The notes under the pieces are model-generated. The model worked only from the letters and a program-made list of their open reading frames with translations, was not told the DNA's origin and did not search any database. A stretch of DNA of 64,000 nucleotides from Streptomyces sp. NBC_01116 (lineage in GTDB: Bacteria > Actinomycetota > Actinomycetes > Streptomycetales > Streptomycetaceae): assembly GCF_041435495.1 (NCBI RefSeq), contig NZ_CP108644.1, positions 4,387,501-4,451,500 of the forward strand, given 5' to 3'. The translations under genes and the position numbers were made by a program. Below are positions 57,651 through 64,000 of this stretch, in pieces. How positions within the stretch are numbered: position 1 is the first letter of the stretch; each line of letters starts with the position of its first letter.

Positions 57651-59743
57651 CGGCGCGGGACGCCGTCGACCCGGACCTCCGCCATCTGCTCGCCCGGGCG
57701 GCGGCCGTGGAGCGGCGCATCCGGCACGCGGTGGAGCTGCGGCGGACCACCGATCCGGACCCGGACGACGACTTCCGGGGGCTGTATCTCACGGACGACA
57801 GCATCGTGCGGTTGCTGGACGAGGAGGGGGCGAGGGGGTTCCCGACGCCGGACGGTTCCTCGGCCGAGGGTCCGCCGGCCGGGGAGGGGGCCGCCGGGGC
57901 GGAGGCGGACTCCCGACTGGCTTCGCTCGCTCGGGAGTTCGGGCTCACACCGCTCGACACGGAGATCCTGCTCATCGCGCTCGTACCGGATCTGGACGAC
58001 CGCTTCGAGGCGTTCTACGGCTATCTGAACGACGACGTGTCCCGTCGCCGCCCGTCCATCGGGCTGGCCCTGGGCCTGTGCGGAGTGGCTCTCTCCGACC
58101 CGGCGGCCCGTGCCCGGCTGGCCGCGGGAGCACCGCTCCGGGCCGGTGGGCTGCTCCTGGCGGAAGACCTGAACCGCCCGTTCCTGAGCCGCGCGCTGCG
58201 GGTGCCGGACCGGGTGGCCGCGCACCTGCTGGGCGACGACACCCCGGACCCGCGACTGGCGGACCTGCTGGCCCCGTGGCAGGCCGTGCCCGGAGTGGGT
58301 GACCCGGCCCCGCTCGCCGGGGTCCTCGCCGACGGCGTCCGGCTCGCTTACCTGAGCGAGGACCAGGGCGGAGCCGGCACGGCGCTGGCAGCGTCGGCGC
58401 TGACGCGGGCTGGCCGGGGCGTCCTGGGCCTGGACCTGGCCCGCCTGGCGGAGGACCCGTCGCCCGCCGAGGCGGTGAACGCCCTGGTCCGGGAGGCGCG
58501 CCTGACGGGGGCGGGCCTGGTCTGCGCGCCGCTGGACGCGGTGTCCCGGGAGCGCCCGGGGCTGCTCAGGCTCCTCACGGCGACGCCGGTCCCCACGGTC
58601 CTGGTGGGCCGGGCGCCCTGGGACGCGTCCTGGTCGGTCGCCCCGCCCCTGCTGCTGCACGCGCCCCGGGTGGAGCCGTCGGCGCGGGGGGCGCTGTGGC
58701 GGGACGCGTACCGGCTCCGGGAGGACGCGCCGCTTCCGGCCGCCATCGCCCCGGACCAGTTGCTGGCCCCGTTCCTCCTGACCCCGGAACAGATCACCGG
58801 CGCCGCCCGCTCCGCCGCCCAGGCGGCCCGGCTGGCGGGCGGCGAGCTCACCGCGGACCACGTACGGCGGGGGGCCCGCGCCCAGAACGCGGCGGGCCTG
58901 GACCGGCTGGCCCGCCGCATCGAACCCACGGTGACCTGGGACGACCTGGTCCTCCCGCCCGACACCCACACCCAGCTCCGCGAACTCACGGCCCGCGCCC
59001 GGCACCGCGACCGGGTGTTGGGGGAGTGGGGGATGCGGCCGGGCGGGGGCCGGGGCCGAGGGGTGTCAGCGCTGTTCGCGGGCGACTCCGGCACGGGCAA
59101 GACGATGTCGGCCGAGGTGATCGCCGCGGACCTGGGGCTGGACCTGTACACGGTCGACCTGGCGACGGTGATCGACAAGTACGTGGGCGAGACGGAGAAG
59201 AACCTGGAGCGGATCTTCACGGAGGCGGCCGGCGTGAACGGCGTGCTCCTCTTCGACGAGGCGGACGCGATCTTCGGCAAGCGCTCCGACGTGAAGGACG
59301 CGCACGACCGCTACGCCAACGTGGAGAGCGCGTACCTCCTGCAACGCATGGAGTCCTTCGACGGCCTGGCCATCCTCGCCACCAACCTCCGCGCCAACCT
59401 GGACGACGCCTTCACCCGCCGCCTGGACCTGGTCATCGACTTCCCGGTCCCGGACCCCGAACAACGCCTGCTCCTCTGGGACCGCTGCCTGGGCCCGACC
59501 CTCCCGCGCGGCACGGACCTGGACCTGCCCTTCTGCGCCGAGAACTTCGAACTGGCGGGCGGCAACATCCGTTCGATCGCGGTGACTTCGGCGTACCTGG
59601 CGGCGGAGGCGGGGGACGCGGTGACGATGGAGACGGTGATCCACGCGATCCAGCGGGAGTACCAGAAGCTGGGGCGGCTGACGCTGGCCTCGGAGTTCGG
59701 GCCGTATCTGGAAATGCTCGATCAACGGCCATCCTGTAACTGA
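57647..59743 (+). CDS. eCIS AAA+ ATPase
   Basis: 698 residues. The N-terminal ~430 residues are the winged/helical region of eCIS ATPases (SLAREFGLTPLDTEILLIALVPDLDDRFEAFYGYLNDD). The AAA+ module has Walker A AGDSGTGKT (near 480), Walker B LLFDEADAIFGKR (near 537), sensor 1 ILATNLRANLD and arginine finger region FTRRLDLVI. It is probably needed to assemble or recycle the particle. The last residues (EMLDQRPSCN) look unlike a normal family end, and an IS element begins 120 bp on, so the extreme C-terminus may be rearranged. Confidence 0.92.
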   Translation: MTARDAVDPDLRHLLARAAAVERRIRHAVELRRTTDPDPDDDFRGLYLTDDSIVRLLDEEGARGFPTPDGSSAEGPPAGEGAAGAEADSRLASLAREFGLTPLDTEILLIALVPDLDDRFEAFYGYLNDDVSRRRPSIGLALGLCGVALSDPAARARLAAGAPLRAGGLLLAEDLNRPFLSRALRVPDRVAAHLLGDDTPDPRLADLLAPWQAVPGVGDPAPLAGVLADGVRLAYLSEDQGGAGTALAASALTRAGRGVLGLDLARLAEDPSPAEAVNALVREARLTGAGLVCAPLDAVSRERPGLLRLLTATPVPTVLVGRAPWDASWSVAPPLLLHAPRVEPSARGALWRDAYRLREDAPLPAAIAPDQLLAPFLLTPEQITGAARSAAQAARLAGGELTADHVRRGARAQNAAGLDRLARRIEPTVTWDDLVLPPDTHTQLRELTARARHRDRVLGEWGMRPGGGRGRGVSALFAGDSGTGKTMSAEVIAADLGLDLYTVDLATVIDKYVGETEKNLERIFTEAAGVNGVLLFDEADAIFGKRSDVKDAHDRYANVESAYLLQRMESFDGLAILATNLRANLDDAFTRRLDLVIDFPVPDPEQRLLLWDRCLGPTLPRGTDLDLPFCAENFELAGGNIRSIAVTSAYLAAEAGDAVTMETVIHAIQREYQKLGRLTLASEFGPYLEMLDQRPSCN

Positions 59744-59974
59744 CTCTTGGCATGCTGGACAGCCTTGACTTCCTCGAGCACGCGGCGACGGTGAGGTCAC
59801 TCCAGCGGGCAACAACACGCTCTACCAACGAGAAACAGGGCGTACTGCTTCCGTAGACGGTGGCGAACCTAAGGGCTGTCCCTTAGCTGCGGGTGCGGCA
59901 GACCCTGGGCCGTTCTTGCCCTGGTGCCGGTCGCCACCGTGGGCGTTGTCAGTGGGCGAGGGCACACTGATGTC

Positions 59975-60562
59975 ATGAGCGCTTCTTCGTCTTCCGAAGC
60001 CGATGCGTCCTGCACCTCCCCTGTCTGGGTGGAGTCGATGGGCGGGCCTTTGATCGTCGTCCCCGTCTCCGCGTTGGCTGCATGGCGTGGGTGTACGGAG
60101 ACCGGGGTCATGGTGGGGGACGCCACCGCTCCAGACGACTACGACCGGGTCTGCGCGGTGGACGGTCTGGCCGGTGTGATCAACGTTGGCGAGGACTGTG
60201 CGCAGGCACTGGTGTTGGCGGACGAGCCGGCCACCAGCTGTTTTTTGCCCGAGCATCGGGCCTTCCTGCGGTGGCTTGCGGCTGACTCCGAGGCCGGGCT
60301 GAAGGCGGCGGCCAGGGCTGTTCTTGCAGACCCCGCCACCGAGTGGGAGGAGTGCGGCACGTGGTCATCGGACGGTCCAGCCACACTCATGGACTCTGCC
60401 GAAGCAGGTTCCGCGCTGGACACCGGATATCCCGGCGGCGGGATGCCCTCACAAGCGTCGGTTGCGCTGCCCGCCGGCCGCTGGAGGGTCCGAGCCACCC
60501 ATACCAAGGCGGACGAGGAGAACTGGGTCGGCCTGGTCCAGATGCTGCCCATCGATTCTTGA
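59975..60562 (+). CDS. Imm21-family immunity protein
   Basis: 195 residues from ATG 59975. The order SMGGPLIVVPVSALAAW, DDYDRVCAVDGLAGVINVG, LVLADEPATSCFLPEHRAFLRWLAAD and ATEWEECGTW ... TLMDSAEAG fits Imm21 as I know it, a cytosolic antidote family of polymorphic toxin systems. No matching toxin gene is adjacent in the window, so it is an orphan here. It lies inside the IS inverted repeats and ends 27 bp from the convergent transposase stop. Confidence 0.75.
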   Translation: MSASSSSEADASCTSPVWVESMGGPLIVVPVSALAAWRGCTETGVMVGDATAPDDYDRVCAVDGLAGVINVGEDCAQALVLADEPATSCFLPEHRAFLRWLAADSEAGLKAAARAVLADPATEWEECGTWSSDGPATLMDSAEAGSALDTGYPGGGMPSQASVALPAGRWRVRATHTKADEENWVGLVQMLPIDS

Positions 60563-60589
60563 GCGGTCAGTTGCTTTGGTCGAGTGCGG

Positions 60590-61357
60590 TCACGTGCTGC
60601 GCGCAAGGTTGTGCAGATGGGCGATGCCGAGCACCGCGTGGTGGACACCTTCGCCTTTCAACCGGCAGTCGCGGAGGATCTTCCAGGTCTTCATCCGCGC
60701 GAAGGCGTGTTCGACGCGGGCGCGGACCTGCTTGTGCGAGCGGTTGTGCTCCTGCTTCCAGGTGGGTAGTTCCTCGCCCGGCCGTCGACGGTGTGGCATG
60801 ACGACACCAGGGCCGGGATAGCCGCCGTCGGCGATGGTCATGGTCTTGCCGACGGCGGCCTTCACGCCGGATTCTTCCCATGCCTTGCAGTCATTGCGGT
60901 TGCCCGGCAGGGGCTGGCCGACTAGGACGACGAGGCGGGTGTCGGCATCGATGACGACCTGGTGGTTGGTGGAGTACCGGTAGTTCTTGGACTGTTCGGC
61001 CACCGTGTGGCCGCGGGTGGGAACCAGGGTGCCGTCCACGATGAGCGCGGTGCCCTTGGCGAAGCGAAGTCGGGGCCGCAGCGCGAGAAGGGGGCCAACC
61101 CGATCGATGATCCGGTCAACCGCGGACTTCGAGATCCCGAACAGCAGAGCCAGTTGGCGCATCGTCAAGTTCGTTCGCCAGTAAGTCGTGACCAGCAGCA
61201 CCCGGTCTTCCAACGACAGGCTCCACGGCCGACCCCGACGCACTGCATCAGCCCCTTCACGGCGCAGCGCAGTGACCAACATACGGAAACAGCGCGGGCT
61301 CAAGCCGGTGAACGGGCCTATCCAAGACGGCTCCGATACCGTGATCACACCAGCCAC
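60590..61357 (-). CDS. IS5-family DDE transposase
   Basis: 255 residues, apparently intact. N-terminal HTH: LALLFGISKSAVDRIIDRV. Catalytic DDE residues: Asp in LIVDGTLVPTRG, Asp in TIADGGYPG, Glu in RVEHAFARMKTWKIL. Start GTG 61357, stop at 60590. Being complete, it could still be active. Confidence 0.92.
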   Translation of the reverse strand: MAGVITVSEPSWIGPFTGLSPRCFRMLVTALRREGADAVRRGRPWSLSLEDRVLLVTTYWRTNLTMRQLALLFGISKSAVDRIIDRVGPLLALRPRLRFAKGTALIVDGTLVPTRGHTVAEQSKNYRYSTNHQVVIDADTRLVVLVGQPLPGNRNDCKAWEESGVKAAVGKTMTIADGGYPGPGVVMPHRRRPGEELPTWKQEHNRSHKQVRARVEHAFARMKTWKILRDCRLKGEGVHHAVLGIAHLHNLARST

Positions 61358-61411
61358 ATTAAGATCATCTTATCTGTGGTCAGCCGTTACGGGACAGCCC
61401 TTAGGTTTCGA

Positions 61412-61759
61412 TCAGCTCGGGTATTCCGTGTGTACGGAGAATCCCTCTGCCGTAAGGCTCTCGAGAATCACTACAGGGCTGAATTCGTCCCGCTGCCGCA
61501 AATTGTCGAGGGCCTCGCAGAATTCCTGCTCCTGGCTTTCATGAGGAATGTCTACCCATAGATAGGAAGGCTCTTCCGGTTCCGCGGACATTCGGGTCAT
61601 CGTCATCAGCACCAGTCCGGCACTGGGGTTCTCGGTCAGACGAACTATCCACCCCGAGTAGGGTGCCAACAGGTCAAGGAATCCAAGAGTCTCGGAGACG
61701 CTCGAGGCGCCCTTCCATCCCTTCGTCTTGAGTGCAAGGGAAATGCTTTTCCCAGACAT
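61412..61759 (-). CDS. Probable immunity protein of the adjacent deaminase toxin
   Basis: 115 residues from ATG 61759, 13 bp after the toxin stop and on the same strand. It is a small, acidic, soluble alpha/beta protein (SLALKTKGWKGASSVSETLG ... FCEALDNLRQRDEFSPVVIL). I recognise no family. Its size, position immediately 3' of the toxin, and shared lower G+C are the classical signs of a cognate immunity gene. The IS right end abuts its stop by 5 bp. Confidence 0.6.
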   Translation of the reverse strand: MSGKSISLALKTKGWKGASSVSETLGFLDLLAPYSGWIVRLTENPSAGLVLMTMTRMSAEPEEPSYLWVDIPHESQEQEFCEALDNLRQRDEFSPVVILESLTAEGFSVHTEYPS

Positions 61760-61772
61760 GTGACCTCACTCT

Positions 61773-64000
61773 TCAGAAAGAATTACGCGTCGTGTAGTTG
61801 ACTTGCCCCAGTGTGTCCCGTAAAGCATTTGCGTATTTATCGTTCCGGGCGAATATCATTTTCACGAACCCCGCCATGTCGGCACTCGATATCCTTCCGG
61901 CCTCGTATGCTGCGTATATGTCGTCGAATGAAGTGTCATGGAGTGTGAGAACCTCTTGTTCGATACCTGCATTCTGTAGAATCCCCATGCCCACGTTCCC
62001 GCCGTCTCTGGGACCCGTTGTGGGCACCGGGCGGCGGAAAGTGAAATCTTGCTCCCCTCCGGCGTAGAGCCCGATGGAACTGGTGACAATCTTGAAGTTC
62101 TTATGCCAGTCCTGACGGACATTCTTCTGTGTGGCATCCATCAGAGTGGCGCACAAGGGGCACGGGCTACGCGTAACTTTGATCATCAGATTCGCCCACG
62201 GATCCAGGTTCGGCGACCTCTCTGCGATCTCGGCTGGCGACGAGAGATACGACGTGAGGTTGCCGGCGAAAACGCCAAGTATCTGTTCCTCTGCATGCCA
62301 GCCGCGATGGTTTGCATCAGCTATTATGTCTGGTATCGGCTTGTTGCTGTTCGGGTGCGCCTTGAAGTATGATTCCACCGCTTTCTTGAAGGCTTTGGTG
62401 CTGCTCTTGCTTTCCCCTCGAATGTACTCCCGAAACCCGTCGGACCGCTTCAGTGCGCCGATGGCCACTGTGGGTACCCTGGCGGTTATCCATCCATATT
62501 TTGGCTTAGATTTCTTACTGCCATAGGCTCCACCGCGCAGATCATCCAGTCTGAAACGAGCGCTAAGACCACTGACCAGAGCGCGAAGGAAGCGGAGCGT
62601 CATAATCACTCTGGACGGACTCGCGGTAATGCTTACCTTCGACTCTCCCTCTCCTGTGGAGGAGGTCGAAATTTCCTTGAGTCCAAACTTTTTGAACTTC
62701 CGGACCACCGCATCAAGAATTTGGCGAACTTCGTCTGCTGAAGCGCCTTTGAGGTTCCTGTTTTTGAGTTCCCTGGAAACTCGGGAGTTCAGTTCCGCGT
62801 CCGATATTTTTCTCTCACGCTCGCCCGATGCGTTAGCCTGCTTCGTGCCTCTGTGGTCCGGGCGCTTCAGTTTCTGCCACAGCGCCCTCCCCTTCTTGGC
62901 GATAAAGTCGACGATCTTGTCGATGGCTCGCGTGACCGGTCGTGACACCGACTGGAAGACCGACTTGACCTTGTTGGCGAGGCCGCCGATGCCCAGTAGG
63001 GCGGCGAGGAAGCCGATCAGGAGGGGGACGCTAGAGGCGAGGGCGGCTTCGATGAGTTTGGGGACGCCGGCCTGGCCGCCGTTGGCTATGGCGATGACCG
63101 CGTCCAGGACCGCGTTGACGAAGTCCGCGATCTGCGCGCCCTGCGTCACGATGAACGTGACGATGTCGATGATTCCCTTGACCGCGCGGACGAACGCCGA
63201 GGCGGGGTTGAGCAGGGAGATGATCCAGGTGATGCCCGCGATGAGGACGGTGGGGATCAGGTAGGTCGTCAGCTTGCCGAGGATGGTGGCCTTGAGGTCG
63301 CCCGTCTCTGCCTGGATCTCCTTGACCGCGCCGGCTGGGCCCTCGGCGGCGAGGTTCTTTGCCACCGGGACCGAGGTTTCGACCGCGCTCATCGCTTCGT
63401 CGGGGACGCCCTTGCGGGTGACGCGGGTGCGGATGTTGTCCCAGGTCAGGCCGAGCATCGAGCCGATGAGCTGGATGATTCCCTTGAGGTCGAACTTGGC
63501 CGGGAGGTCCAGGCCCGCCTTGACCGCGGTGCCCAGGAGCCAGGAGACGACGCCGGTCTTCAGGTGGTCGGCGATGTTCGTGATGAAGAGGTTCAGGCCC
63601 GCGCCGACCGCTTTCACCAGGTTGCCCAGGAAGCCGATCGGGTCCTTGATGATCTTCATGATCGCGGAGGCGGCCTTGGCGAGGATGCCCAATAGCAGGT
63701 TCTTCAGCTCGTTGATCGTCTTGATGGCTCCGACGATGGCGTCCTTCGCCTTGTCGATCAGGCCCTTGTTGGCCTCCTGGAGCTTCTTGATCTCCTCGTC
63801 GATCTTGTTGAGGGCGGCGGTGTACTTCTGGGCCAGGTCCTGGACGAGCTGTTCCGACTTCTCGTCGACCGTGGCTTCCAGGTCGTCGAACTTGCCCGCG
63901 AAGTCCTTCGCCGCCTCTTCGCCGAACTGCTTCAGGTCGGCGGGGAGTCTGTCGACCTCGGCCTTCAGCTCCGTGCGGCCCTTGGCTATGCGGGCCTTCG
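61773..64000 (-). CDS. eCIS-type polymorphic toxin with C-terminal deaminase domain (5' end outside window)
   Basis: At least 742 residues, open to the right edge. The part encoded at about 62,930-64,000 is high G+C: a coiled-coil (EEIKKLQEANKGLIDKAKDA), then membrane-active-looking hydrophobic helices (IGFLGNLVKAVGAGLNLFI, LLIGFLAALLGIGGLANKV). From about 62,900 leftward the DNA becomes A+T-richer and encodes a basic linker and a deaminase-like domain with zinc motifs HAEEQIL (about 62,281-62,305) and SPCPLCATLM (about 62,145-62,170). This is the architecture of large eCIS cargo with swappable toxin tips. Activity on nucleic acid bases is inferred. Confidence 0.78.
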   Translation of the reverse strand, partial: KARIAKGRTELKAEVDRLPADLKQFGEEAAKDFAGKFDDLEATVDEKSEQLVQDLAQKYTAALNKIDEEIKKLQEANKGLIDKAKDAIVGAIKTINELKNLLLGILAKAASAIMKIIKDPIGFLGNLVKAVGAGLNLFITNIADHLKTGVVSWLLGTAVKAGLDLPAKFDLKGIIQLIGSMLGLTWDNIRTRVTRKGVPDEAMSAVETSVPVAKNLAAEGPAGAVKEIQAETGDLKATILGKLTTYLIPTVLIAGITWIISLLNPASAFVRAVKGIIDIVTFIVTQGAQIADFVNAVLDAVIAIANGGQAGVPKLIEAALASSVPLLIGFLAALLGIGGLANKVKSVFQSVSRPVTRAIDKIVDFIAKKGRALWQKLKRPDHRGTKQANASGERERKISDAELNSRVSRELKNRNLKGASADEVRQILDAVVRKFKKFGLKEISTSSTGEGESKVSITASPSRVIMTLRFLRALVSGLSARFRLDDLRGGAYGSKKSKPKYGWITARVPTVAIGALKRSDGFREYIRGESKSSTKAFKKAVESYFKAHPNSNKPIPDIIADANHRGWHAEEQILGVFAGNLTSYLSSPAEIAERSPNLDPWANLMIKVTRSPCPLCATLMDATQKNVRQDWHKNFKIVTSSIGLYAGGEQDFTFRRPVPTTGPRDGGNVGMGILQNAGIEQEVLTLHDTSFDDIYAAYEAGRISSADMAGFVKMIFARNDKYANALRDTLGQVNYTTRNSF

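Larger units (their letters stand above)
59866..61407. mobile_element. IS5-type element with an immunity gene inside its inverted repeats
   Basis: Inverted repeats of 15-17 bp, AACCTAAGGGCTGTCCC (59866-59882, complement 61391-61407), enclose 1.54 kb. Inside are a minus-strand transposase starting 34 bp from the right repeat and a plus-strand Imm21-type gene near the left repeat. No direct target duplication is evident. A typical IS of this family is under 1 kb, so the extra gene is either a passenger or trapped between repeats of two copies. Confidence 0.7.

Overview
The window is chromosomal DNA of a Streptomyces-type actinomycete. Evidence: very high G+C, codon third positions almost all G or C, frequent GTG/TTG starts, adjacent sigF/sigN-type sporulation sigma genes, and two rare TTA codons in a regulator, the bldA hallmark. 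Gene order sigN-sigF ... tRNA-Ser-tadA-upp fits the Streptomyces core chromosome.

Left part (1-23,700), mostly conserved: a partial gene and an amidohydrolase; an OmpR/histidine-kinase pair; two membrane glycosyltransferases; a secreted-type serine hydrolase and an exported endonuclease/phosphatase; a DHA2 exporter with its TetR regulator and candidate operators; a 2-hydroxyacid dehydrogenase with an F420/FMN-type oxidoreductase; a 179-bp MITE-like hairpin element touching the stop codon of a frameshifted YceI gene; a MarR-controlled MFS exporter carrying carboxypeptidase-regulatory-like repeats; a lipoprotein; and the sigN/sigF pair.

Accessory part (about 23,700-44,246), ending at a tRNA-Ser(CGA) gene: a Uma2-type nuclease; a complete type I-E CRISPR-Cas operon (cas3-cas8e fused, cse2, cas7, cas5, cas6e, cas1, cas2, nearly all start/stop overlapped) between a short decayed array (24,388-24,776) and a long array (34,908-36,136) with a different repeat; an HTH/zinc-ribbon protein; a broken HD-domain gene; a pterin dehydratase; a HAD phosphatase; and an XRE/TPR regulator followed by five genes chained by four successive ATGA overlaps. 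That chain is two Cys-rich small proteins, a zinc-ribbon protein, a 43-residue peptide and a PIMT-like methyltransferase. It is the best candidate here for an undescribed peptide-modifying or signalling cassette.

Core part (44,246-51,007): tRNA-Ser, tadA and its partner, upp, a LytR_C protein, a conserved small protein, a secreted M28 aminopeptidase and a HhH-GPD protein.

Right part (51,345-64,000), the edge of an extracellular contractile injection system (eCIS) locus: a DUF4157 protein, a membrane protein with Ig-like repeats, a LuxR regulator with two TTA codons, a secreted VWA protein, a DUF4255 cap-type protein and the eCIS AAA+ ATPase. They are followed by a toxin module: a large eCIS-type protein (5' end beyond the window) with an A+T-rich deaminase-like C-terminal tip, an adjacent small probable immunity gene, and an IS5-type element whose inverted repeats also enclose an Imm21-type immunity gene. 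The core is stable chromosome; the CRISPR island and the eCIS toxin end are the variable, conflict-related regions.
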